Source: an uncultured Verrucomicrobiota bacterium
Lineage (GTDB): Bacteria > Verrucomicrobiota > Verrucomicrobiia > Methylacidiphilales > UBA1321
NCBI GenBank assembly: GCA_903863295.1
Contig: CAIPBM010000160.1
Location: 1-46,606 of the forward strand
Length of the DNA stretch: 46,606 nucleotides
Direction: 5' to 3'
In this document: positions 22,021 through 30,370 of the stretch, in pieces
Numbering within the stretch: the stretch's first letter is position 1
Layout of the letters: each line of letters opens with the position of its first letter
The notes under the pieces: generated by a model
The model's database searches: none
What the model was told of the DNA's origin: nothing
Seen by the model: the letters and a program-made list of their open reading frames with translations, nothing else
Made by a program: the position numbers and the translations under genes

Positions 22021-24613
22021 ACCCCACCACGCTCCTCTCCCGCCGCGCATATCCGCGCAGCGATGGCATCCCGCGGAAAGCCGGCACCACCGTTGCCACC
22101 TCACCCCGCACCGGCGCCAACAACTCCGCCAGCGCCGCATACGCCGTCGCCAAAAGAAAATGGTTTTCGCATTTGTCCAGGTACCGCAGCGTCCGCCCAT
22201 CCGCACTTCGCTCCTGCCGCGCACCGGAAAGCAAATGCCGCTCATAAAGCTCCAGCACCGAGCGCGATTCCTCCGTCGGCATCGGCAACAAAAACCGCTG
22301 CGTCGCAACCGCCACCGCCGTCCCATCCGCGCATTCCTCCAACCGGGGCCGGTTCGAATCCGGCGGCAACAGTTCCGTGATCACCCGCTGGATCGTTTCA
22401 TCGCGATGCGCCGCCAGCAGCGGATAAATCCGACCCTCCTGCGTCCGCGCCACCTTGTGCCGCAGCCCCTGGCCCTCCCGCTGCGTAAACTCCACCGGCG
22501 CGCACCGCACCCCGCGCCATTTCTCCGAGGCCGCATGCCAGTTCAGCACGTCTTCGGTGGCCCGGGCTACTTGTTGCCCGGGCGCGCTCCGCGCGCAGGA
22601 AGCGTTCGGAAGCGTCCGCGAAAAATAAATATTCCGCGTCACATCCCCCGACGAAGCCACCGTCTCCTCCGTCAATCCATTCAGGATAAATGTCAGCTCC
22701 CGCGCCAGATCCCGCAGCGGCCCCGCATCCACGCAAAGCGCCCTCAACCCCAATAACCGAAACAACTCCGGCACCCGCGCCCGCACCCGTTCCGCCGCAA
22801 TCGGTTCCACCCACAACAACCGCACCTGATGCGGCGCCGTCGCCTCCACCTCCCGCGCCACAAACCAACACTGATCCCCCAAGTCCAGCCCGCCGTACCG
22901 GACTGAGTTTTTGACGGAATTACGGGAACCAACGGAATTAACGGAATGAGGGATAGAGGTTTCAGTCCGCTCATTTTTTTCCCCTTCTGTAGATATTCCG
23001 TTAATTCCGTCCGCCTTCCGTAATTCCGTCAAAATTCCGTACTCCCCCCGCGCCGCCTCCAGATCATGTGGCGTCAACGTCTGCGTGCTCGATTTCGGCA
23101 ACGCCAACCGGTCCGTGCAAAACACCGTCATCTGTTCCGGATCACGAATCGCCAACTGCCACGCCGCCACGATCTGCGCCAAATCAATATCCGGCATCAG
23201 CAATTGCGAAATCCGGTAACTCCACTTCCGCAACACCTCCCGCTCCGGCGCCTGCGCGTGCCACTCCGGATGCTCCCGGTCCAGCACCGTCCCGCACTCC
23301 ACGCACCCCAGGACATATTTTTGGCCGGGCGTGAAGGCAATAAGTTTAGAACTAAGAACTGAGAACGAAGAGCTGGCAGCAGTTTTCCCCGTTCCCCGTT
23401 CTGAGTTCTCAGTTCTTAGCTCAAAGTTCCCCTCCACCGTCAATCGTGGCCACTCTCTCACCTCTTTCCCCTCCACCACCAACCGGCAAATCCCCGGCCA
23501 CATCGTCTCCGGATTATGCCGCTTCCCACAGCCGGGGCACGTCACCAAACCAATGTGCTGCGTCCCCTCCGTAAAGGCCAGGTTCTGCCCTGCCCCATGA
23601 TACCGCTGCGTTCCAATAATGAGTGAAAGCCGCAAATCGGAAGCCGTCATCCGGCCCGCCAAAAACCGCGCATGCTCCTCCGGGAGATCATCCTTCTCAT
23701 CCTGGATCACCACATCCATCGAAAACGACGTCGGGATTTTCCCCAGCCCACGCATGAACGCCAATGCCGTCCGCTTGCCATCCGTGCAGAGAAATGCCCC
23801 CTTGCGATTCACCGCGCGCCCAGACGCATTCAGCGTCTTGCCCACTTCAATCAAACGCGCCAGCCACGGAATCTGGTCCAGCACATCCGGACGCAATTTC
23901 CCATCCACCAGCCCCGAGACCAGATCATCATCCGGCAGGTAATAACCCACATTGCGAAAACGCACCGCCACCAGATAAACCAGCAAATTCAGCATCAGCA
24001 CCGTCTTGCCGAACTGCGCGCCGCCACACAGCGCCAGCGAAACATCCGGCTCCCCCGAACTCAAAATCTGGTCCAGCCGCTCCACAATGGGACGCAACGC
24101 CTCGCGCCCCGCAAAATGATACGGCACATACCCCGCCCCGCTCTTCACCCGCGCATGGTTCGCCAAAAATTCCGCAAACGACCCCACCCCCAGCGGCCTC
24201 AGCGCCCGCTCCTTCCGCTCCAACCTCCGCGCCACCCGGGAAACCACTGAAGTTTTTTTGACGGAATTACGGGGGCAGACGGAATGAACGGAATGGGGTA
24301 AAGACGAGGACTTCTTACCCTTCAGTAATTCCGTTGATTTCGTTATCACCCTCCCCTTGTTCCCAAGTTTGCGAACTTCCACTGAAGTTGGAAATTGCCC
24401 CTGTCCCACCAACTCCATTACTTCTTCCCTTCCTAATTCCGTTAATTCCGTCTGCCCCCGTAATTCCGTTATCACCCTTCCCTTGTTCCCAAGTTTGCGA
24501 ACTTCCACTGGAGCTGGAAAATGCCCCTGTCCCACCAATTCCATTGCTTCTTCCCTTCCTAATTCCGTTAATTCCGTCTGCCCCCGTAATTCCGTCAAAA
24601 CAGTCTTCCTCAT
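22019..24613 (-). CDS. Phage terminase large subunit with four repeat-derived inserts
   Basis: Packaging ATPase/nuclease. The 864-residue product has Walker A G-G-A-Q-F-G-K-T (197-204), Walker B D-V-V-I-Q-D-E-K-D-D (300-309), two zinc-type knuckles (C-P-G-C near 359 and C-V-E-C near 437) and an RNase H-like nuclease start G-L-D-L-G-D (575-580). About 208 residues come from palindromic repeats: 5-121 (tandem family C/A), 396-426 (family B), 527-571 (family C) and 671-685 (family E). The remaining core of about 656 residues is a normal size. The start at 24613 overlaps the upstream stop (ATGA), so the N-terminal insert came in right after the start; reinitiation near residue 123 (GTG) is also possible. 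Confidence 0.88.
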   Translation of the reverse strand: MRKTVLTELRGQTELTELGREEAMELVGQGHFPAPVEVRKLGNKGRVITELRGQTELTELGREEVMELVGQGQFPTSVEVRKLGNKGRVITKSTELLKGKKSSSLPHSVHSVCPRNSVKKTSVVSRVARRLERKERALRPLGVGSFAEFLANHARVKSGAGYVPYHFAGREALRPIVERLDQILSSGEPDVSLALCGGAQFGKTVLMLNLLVYLVAVRFRNVGYYLPDDDLVSGLVDGKLRPDVLDQIPWLARLIEVGKTLNASGRAVNRKGAFLCTDGKRTALAFMRGLGKIPTSFSMDVVIQDEKDDLPEEHARFLAGRMTASDLRLSLIIGTQRYHGAGQNLAFTEGTQHIGLVTCPGCGKRHNPETMWPGICRLVVEGKEVREWPRLTVEGNFELRTENSERGTGKTAASSSFSVLSSKLIAFTPGQKYVLGCVECGTVLDREHPEWHAQAPEREVLRKWSYRISQLLMPDIDLAQIVAAWQLAIRDPEQMTVFCTDRLALPKSSTQTLTPHDLEAARGEYGILTELRKADGINGISTEGEKNERTETSIPHSVNSVGSRNSVKNSVRYGGLDLGDQCWFVAREVEATAPHQVRLLWVEPIAAERVRARVPELFRLLGLRALCVDAGPLRDLARELTFILNGLTEETVASSGDVTRNIYFSRTLPNASCARSAPGQQVARATEDVLNWHAASEKWRGVRCAPVEFTQREGQGLRHKVARTQEGRIYPLLAAHRDETIQRVITELLPPDSNRPRLEECADGTAVAVATQRFLLPMPTEESRSVLELYERHLLSGARQERSADGRTLRYLDKCENHFLLATAYAALAELLAPVRGEVATVVPAFRGMPSLRGYARRERSVVG
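22557..22604 (+). repeat. Family E double-hairpin element (E2) inside the terminase gene
   Basis: Same core as E1 in miaA. It encodes N-A-S-C-A-R-S-A-P-G-Q-Q-V-A-R-A in the terminase frame, the same reading phase as in miaA. Confidence 0.92.
22912..23031. repeat. Family C inverted element inside the terminase gene
   Basis: A 36-bp left arm (22912-22947, TGACGGAATTACGGG... AACGGAAT) is inverted as a 37-bp right arm (22995-23031), pairing at nearly all positions except a short centre. The 47-nt loop and arms encode residues of about 527-571, the nuclease domain linker. Confidence 0.92.
23341..23432. repeat. Family B inverted element (B5) inside the terminase gene
   Basis: Left arm with AACTAAGAACTGAGAACG, right arm with CGTTCTGAGTTCTCAGTTCT; 15 consecutive bases pair perfectly. 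It adds about 31 residues (N-F-E-L-R-T-E-N-S-E-R..) between the two zinc knuckles. Confidence 0.92.
24259..24597. repeat. Family C inverted element with 126-bp tandem duplication at the terminase N-terminus
   Basis: The left arm (24259-24294) pairs with ATTCCGTCTGCCCCC-type right arms at 24434-24467 and 24560-24597. A 126-bp unit (24341-24466, 24467-24592) is directly duplicated and contains a modified family A sequence (TTGTTCCCAAGTTTGCGAAC). The unit is exactly 42 codons, so the frame is kept. Confidence 0.9.
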
Positions 24614-25305
24614 ACCTCCTCCTCCTGGCTCTTCTCCATCTCCCGCCGCAACGCCTCAAAAGCCTCCCGCGCCGCCGGATGCCGCTCCACTTCTTCCGCC
24701 AGCTTCTCCAGCGCATGCGCAATCTGTCCCTGCAGCTCATGCCGCAACTTCTCCCGCTTCAGCTCCTGCATCGATTCCGTCCGCTCATCGCTCCGCGCTT
24801 TCAAAAACAACGTCGCAATCTTCCCCATCGACTCCGGTTCCACCTGCCCGCTCGCAATCTGCCGGAACGCCTCCTGCCCCAGCGCCGCCAGGATCCCGGA
24901 CGAAAACCGCACCGGACTCTTCTCCACCAGTTGAACCAGCGCATTCGCCTCCACCGCCGCCCGCTCAATCCGTTTTTCCCAGTGAAACTCCGCCTCGCTC
25001 TGGAAAAACTCCATCAAATGCTGCGACGTCACCCCGGTAATTCCCTGGTCCTTCAACACCTGCTGGACCGCATCGTCATAAGGACACTCCCGCAACCACG
25101 CAAAAAGCTTGGAGCGATCTTCCTCCGGAAGACTCAGCAGCGGATTCGGCCCCGGACGATTCGCAATCTCCGCCAGCTCCGCCTCCCGCTTACGCGCCAT
25201 CCGTTCCATGAGCTGCGCACGCAGCTCCTTCATCTCGCGCACACCCCGCTCACCCGGGGTCTCCGCGCCAGTCGCTTCTTTTTTGGCTCTCGGTTTCTTG
25301 GTCAT
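24610..25305 (-). CDS. DUF3486-like protein (Mu gp27-like small terminase)
   Basis: The 231-residue protein has a basic N-terminus (M-T-K-K-P-R-A-K-K-E), a helical region with L-L-S-L-P-E-E-D-R-S-K-L-F-A-W-L-R (the D-x-L-P..-R-x-x-L-x-x-W-L type helix-turn-helix of DUF3486), G-I-T-G-V-T-S-Q-H-L-M-E-F-F, and a long charged C-terminal coiled coil. DUF3486 proteins are thought to be DNA-recognising small terminases. Start chosen at 25305, which overlaps the upstream stop (ATGA); its own stop overlaps the large terminase start the same way. Confidence 0.82.
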   Translation of the reverse strand: MTKKPRAKKEATGAETPGERGVREMKELRAQLMERMARKREAELAEIANRPGPNPLLSLPEEDRSKLFAWLRECPYDDAVQQVLKDQGITGVTSQHLMEFFQSEAEFHWEKRIERAAVEANALVQLVEKSPVRFSSGILAALGQEAFRQIASGQVEPESMGKIATLFLKARSDERTESMQELKREKLRHELQGQIAHALEKLAEEVERHPAAREAFEALRREMEKSQEEEV

Positions 25306-25586
25306 AACGGTTGGGCCAGCGCGCGACCGGAAGGAGTCAGCCGCCATTCAGTTAAACGGGAAAGGGGATCGACGCGAAAATCGAGATAGGCCTTGTCGCG
25401 CAACTCCCGCAGCGCCTGCTCCAGTTCGCGTCGGGCCACATGCGGTCGCGACAGATTCAAGGTCAGATAAAGCGTCTGCTCATCCAGCCAGTAATCGAGA
25501 CACGGCTTCAGGATTTTCAACACCCGCGCCTGAAGCAAGGCATCAGGATCGGTATAAGGCGGTTCAGTTTCAGGTAGTGGATTCAT
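25302..25586 (-). CDS. Small winged-helix-like prophage protein (Mu gp26 position)
   Basis: The 94-residue protein reads like a winged helix: L-L-Q-A-R-V-L-K-I-L-K-P-C-L-D-Y-W-L, L-Y-L-T-L-N-L-S-R-P-H-V-A-R-R-E-L-E-Q-A-L-R-E-L, and a wing D-F-R-V-D-P-L-S-R-L-T-E-W-R-L-T-P-S-G. ATG at 25586 is preferred, since the longer frame runs through repeats. Position before the small terminase matches Mu gp26. It may help recognise DNA; this is inferred. Confidence 0.74.
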   Translation of the reverse strand: MNPLPETEPPYTDPDALLQARVLKILKPCLDYWLDEQTLYLTLNLSRPHVARRELEQALRELRDKAYLDFRVDPLSRLTEWRLTPSGRALAQPL

Positions 25587-25590
25587 ATTT

Positions 25591-25860
25591 TTTTGGACGG
25601 AATGAACGGACAGGTTAAGAAAATGTCTCTTCCTGGAGGGCCCGGCTCCTGCCGGGCCGCGGACGACCGGGAGGTCGTCCCTCCAAAAGGCCCCTGGTCC
25701 CCATCGCGGAAGCGACCCCATAAAAATCCGTCATCCTGAGCGAAGCGCAGCGAAGTCGAAGGACCTCTAACTATTCGTCCCCTGCCTCCCCCCTCGTTCC
25801 CAAGTTGCACTTGGGAACGCCCTTGTCCCCGCAACTTCGTTGCCCCTCGGCGACAAACGT
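25591..25860. repeat. Repeat array: C5, three-way-junction F1, G7, A5
   Basis: The 363-bp gap 25587-25949 has no gene. It holds a family C fragment (25591-25618); F1 (25634-25684), with outer stem TGGAGG/CCTCC(A) enclosing GCCCGGC-TCCT-GCCGGGC and GGACGACC-GGGA-GGTCGTCC; composite G7 (25703-25775); and palindrome A5 (25795-25819) with its GCAAC-TTC-GTTGC follower. Bases 25860-25949 show nothing recognisable. Confidence 0.88.
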
Positions 25861-25949
25861 TTTTAAACAGGACGCATAAATTCCCGCCCTGCCCTCTCCT
25901 CAAAATCCCCTTCATGTCATTCATGTTTCTCATGTCTGGTTTTAAAAAT

Positions 25950-26345
25950 TCACCGCCCCGCCGCAATCACCCCGGTCTTATGCAGCAAATCGACAATCTC
26001 CGCCGGCAACCGCTGCAGCTTGTTATTCAAGTCATGCGTCAACATATCGACCCGCTGATGCGCCCCCTCCACCCGCGTCCGCACCTCGGAAAGATGTTCC
26101 GACTGCTCATGCCGCAACTGGTTCAGTTCCGCCCGCAGTTGGCGCAATAATTTCTCCAGCTCCTGCTCCAGCGAAGGCCGCCGCTTGAAGTGATCGATGA
26201 TCTTCAGGAAAACCAGCAGGATCGCCCCCACCGCCGCCGCGTCAATCAGCCACGACGAAAGATGCGCCGCATCCGGCGCCGGCACCTCCTGCGCGAAGAC
26301 ATAAAAAACTGAAAGAGATTGAAAATAAATCATGAGTAGGCTCAT
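25950..26345 (-). CDS. Membrane-anchored coiled-coil phage protein (DUF2730/Mu gp25-like)
   Basis: The 131-residue protein has a short N-terminal hydrophobic stretch, a transmembrane segment (W-L-I-D-A-A-A-V-G-A-I-L-L-V-F-L-K-I-I, about 32-50), then a long coiled coil (L-E-Q-E-L-E-K-L-L-R-Q-L-R-A-E-L-N-Q-L-R-H-E-Q..). This matches the DUF2730 plan and the place of gp25 just before gp26-gp27 in Mu. A holin or spanin role is another option. Repeat B6 lies right at its start. Confidence 0.72.
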   Translation of the reverse strand: MSLLMIYFQSLSVFYVFAQEVPAPDAAHLSSWLIDAAAVGAILLVFLKIIDHFKRRPSLEQELEKLLRQLRAELNQLRHEQSEHLSEVRTRVEGAHQRVDMLTHDLNNKLQRLPAEIVDLLHKTGVIAAGR

Positions 26346-26380
26346 CGTTCTAACTTCTACGTTCTAAGTTCTTAACTTCC
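26345..26380. repeat. Family B partial element (B6)
   Basis: Heptad-like CGTTCTAACTTCTACGTTCT units (26345-26380). They encode the last residues (E-V-K-N-L-E-R-R-S) and stop of the next upstream frame. Confidence 0.75.
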
Positions 26381-26562
26381 TGAAAGGGCCGCCACGCGGG
26401 GACGCATGGGGACGGGTCCGTGAGGAGAGGACGTCCTGGATTTCCAGTGGCGCCGGTTTCCCGCATGACGGCCGCAGGTTCTTCAGGGCGCAGGCTCCGG
26501 TTGGGGGTGGATCGCGTGCATCGGGATGTTGTGATGGTCAGCAGGAGGAAAGCCTCGGGCAA
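26350..26562 (-). CDS. Possible small lysis-type lipoprotein (uncertain)
   Basis: A 70-residue frame from a TTG, 24 bp after the stop of the small membrane gene. It starts M-P-E-A-F-L-L-L-T-I-T-T-S-R-C, a short hydrophobic run ending in Cys, followed by a Pro-rich tail, loosely like Rz1-type outer membrane spanins. The last 9 residues come from repeat B6. Another frame in the same stretch also reads as a Cys- and Pro-containing peptide (P-A-T-G-C-A-L-I-A), so the right frame is unclear. Confidence 0.35.
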   Translation of the reverse strand: MPEAFLLLTITTSRCTRSTPNRSLRPEEPAAVMRETGATGNPGRPLLTDPSPCVPAWRPFQEVKNLERRS

Positions 26563-26586
26563 TCAGCGCACAGCCAGTAGCCGGGT

Positions 26587-26775
26587 TCAGGAACGCCAGT
26601 CCGGCTTGCCGTTGTCGAGGAAGTCGCCGATGCGGTCCACCGTGTCCTTCAGGAGAGACGCGACGAAGAAAATGATGACGCCGGTGGACGGCGCGACCTC
26701 AGGAATCGCGTGCAGCGTGGCGATGAAGCCCGCCGCCTTCGCGATGTAGGAGAGAATCCGTAAAGTATTTTGCAT
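26587..26775 (-). CDS. Small membrane protein, possible holin
   Basis: The 62-residue protein has an N-terminal amphipathic part (L-R-I-L-S-Y-I-A-K-A-A-G-F-I-A-T-L-H-A-I) and one hydrophobic segment (S-T-G-V-I-I-F-F-V-A-S-L-L-K) followed by a charged tail (D-R-I-G-D-F-L-D-N-G-K-P-D-W). Size and place at the head of the block are compatible with a holin, but no endolysin is visible nearby. First gene of the leftward prophage block. Confidence 0.58.
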   Translation of the reverse strand: MQNTLRILSYIAKAAGFIATLHAIPEVAPSTGVIIFFVASLLKDTVDRIGDFLDNGKPDWRS

Positions 26776-26918
26776 GCCCCCTTTTTCTCACAGAAAAAGA
26801 GAAAGGCGGTAGCTCTCCAAAGACAGTGGAGACACGCCAGCCTAAAAAGATAAGCTCCCGTGTCTCCGCAGGTAAAGCGGCCCAAAATCAGGGGCCAAAA
26901 TGACGCCGCTAAGGGCGA
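26776..26918. other. Boundary region between host and prophage
   Basis: 143 bp with an inverted repeat GGAGACAC (26828-26835) / GTGTCTCC (26860-26867) and a small hairpin GGCCC/GGGCC (26878-26895). Either could end transcription of the msbA-like operon. I found no att-like duplication shared with the left edge near 7540-7700. A prophage promoter probably lies near 26780-26830, not identified. Confidence 0.4.
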
Positions 26919-27089
26919 CTAGATGATCGGGCTGAAGATCCAGCGGATCAGATCCCAGACAATGTGACCAGCGGCAAGAAAGTGCTGGCCAAAGACGAAC
27001 ATGCTGAAGAGGACGAGCGCCACGACGATCGAGAGGATCGTCCAGGTGTTGATGTAGCACTGGCTGTAGGGAGGATGCTCGGCACTCAT
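26919..27089 (-). CDS. Small single-span membrane protein after the ABC transporter
   Basis: A 56-residue frame starting M-S-A-E-H-P-P-Y-S-Q-C-Y-I-N-T-W-T and containing a transmembrane helix (I-L-S-I-V-V-A-L-V-L-F-S-M-F-V-F-G) and a second hydrophobic stretch ending W-I-F-S-P-I-I. It starts 51 bp after the transporter stop on the same strand, so it is probably in the same operon. Not recognised; its balanced codon use and clean membrane pattern support a real gene. Confidence 0.62.
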   Translation of the reverse strand: MSAEHPPYSQCYINTWTILSIVVALVLFSMFVFGQHFLAAGHIVWDLIRWIFSPII

Positions 27090-27140
27090 GGGGGCAAAGG
27101 TAAGAGGAAAAAGCCGGGAGGAAAAGGGGAAAGTGAGGCC

Positions 27141-29075
<1,935 letters not shown>

Positions 29076-29159
29076 GTCCGGTCGAGATAACCGGGGCGGG
29101 GAATCTTCTCGATTTGCAGGCGCGGTTTTGGGCAGAATCGATCTTTTGCCACTTCCGCC

Positions 29160-30176
29160 ATGCCTGAATCTTCTTCATCACCGTCTCAAAAAGTCCTCGT
29201 CACAGGCGCTGCGGGCTTTATTGCCTCGCGGGTTTGCATCCTCTTGCGCGAGGCGGGTTATGAGGTGACGGGGCTCGACAGCTTCAACGATGCCTACGAT
29301 GTACGGCTGAAGAACTGGCGCTGGGAACAGTTGGAGAAGACCCCGGGGATCGAGCTGCAACGGCTCGATCTGGGGGACTTGGACGGTCTGAAAAAACTCT
29401 TTGAGAAGCACGCGCGGAATGGAGCGGCCCCGTTTGACGCCGTGGTGAACCTGGCGGCGAGAGCCGGAGTCCGGGCCTCCGTGGAGCATCCGGCGGTTTA
29501 TGTGGAGGCCAATGTCGGCGGAGCGTTGAACATGCTGGAGATGTGCCGGCAGTTTGGCGTGAAGAAATTTGTCCTCGCCTCGACGTCGAGTCTCTATGGC
29601 CGGGAGCATCCGACGCCTTATCGCGAGGACATGAACACCGACCGGCAGCTTTCGCCCTACGCGGCGACGAAGAAGGCGGCGGAGGCGATGGCTTATACCT
29701 ACCATTTTCTGCACGGGCTGGATGTGAGCGTGCTCCGTTATTTTACCGTTTATGGACCGGCGGGGCGACCGGATATGACGCCGTTGCGGTTTACGCAGCG
29801 GATTCGTGAGGGACGGACGATCACGGTTTTTGGCGATGGCTCGCAATCGCGCGATTTCACCTACGTGGACGATATCGCGCGTGGGACAATCGCAGCGCTG
29901 CGCCCGGTGGGGTTTGAGATTTTTAACCTGGGTTCGGATGAACCGCTGAAGCTAAGCGCGATGATTGGGATGATTGAAGGGCTGGTAGGGAAGAAGGCGA
30001 AGATCGATTACCGGCCCTGGCATCCGGCCGACATGGCGGCAACTTGGGCGGATATTTCCAAGGCGCGGAAGATGTTGGGGTGGTCGCCGCAGACGAGTTT
30101 TCAGGAGGGGCTGGGCAAGTTGGTGACGTGGTATGAGGAGAACCGGGCGTGGGCGCGGGAGATTGATACGGAGTAG
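29160..30176 (+). CDS. NAD-dependent epimerase, UDP-glucuronate 4-epimerase-like
   Basis: The 338-residue extended SDR has the NAD motif T-G-A-A-G-F-I-A (G-x-x-G-x-x-G variant, residues 15-22), L-A-A-R-A-G-V-R, S-S-L-Y-G, and catalytic Y-A-A-T-K (Y-x-x-x-K, about 172-176). Also seen are R-Y-F-T-V-Y-G-P and R-D-F-T-Y-V-D-D. The A-R-A-G-V-R and Y-G-P-A-G-R-P-D-M blocks are typical of UDP-glucuronate 4-epimerases, which supply sugars for LPS or capsule. Its 84-bp spacing from the divergent msbA-like gene suggests a shared promoter region and an envelope role. Confidence 0.88.
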   Translation: MPESSSSPSQKVLVTGAAGFIASRVCILLREAGYEVTGLDSFNDAYDVRLKNWRWEQLEKTPGIELQRLDLGDLDGLKKLFEKHARNGAAPFDAVVNLAARAGVRASVEHPAVYVEANVGGALNMLEMCRQFGVKKFVLASTSSLYGREHPTPYREDMNTDRQLSPYAATKKAAEAMAYTYHFLHGLDVSVLRYFTVYGPAGRPDMTPLRFTQRIREGRTITVFGDGSQSRDFTYVDDIARGTIAALRPVGFEIFNLGSDEPLKLSAMIGMIEGLVGKKAKIDYRPWHPADMAATWADISKARKMLGWSPQTSFQEGLGKLVTWYEENRAWAREIDTE

Positions 30177-30197
30177 AGACCTCCTTTTCGGGATTCG

Positions 30198-30300
30198 GTC
30201 ATCCTGAGCTTGTCGAAGGATCAGCCCCCGGTGATTTGACCGTCATCAGTTAATGTCGTACGTGCACTGGAAGCTGATCCTTCGACAGGCTCAGGATGAC
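30198..30300. repeat. G-type inverted pair (MITE-like)
   Basis: GTCATCCTGAGCTTGTCGAA followed by GGATCAGC at the left is repeated inverted at the right (GCTGATCC then TTCGACAGGCTCAGGATGAC), with a loop of about 47 nt. It lies between two genes of the same direction. The same pair recurs at 37935-38036 and 45157-45257. Confidence 0.92.
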
Positions 30301-30370
30301 GGATTTTAATGCAGGAACGGAAATTCGCGGGAACAAGAATGGCATCCCGTGCATCTCACGGTATAGTTCC

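Noticed and set aside
7541-25819. A CRISPR array among the many palindromic repeats
   Set aside because: Repeats are tens to thousands of bases apart, differ in length and lack unique spacers of constant size; no cas gene is present.
7534-26918. att sites or target duplication at the prophage ends
   Set aside because: I compared the two edges and found only dispersed repeats, none specific to the pair.
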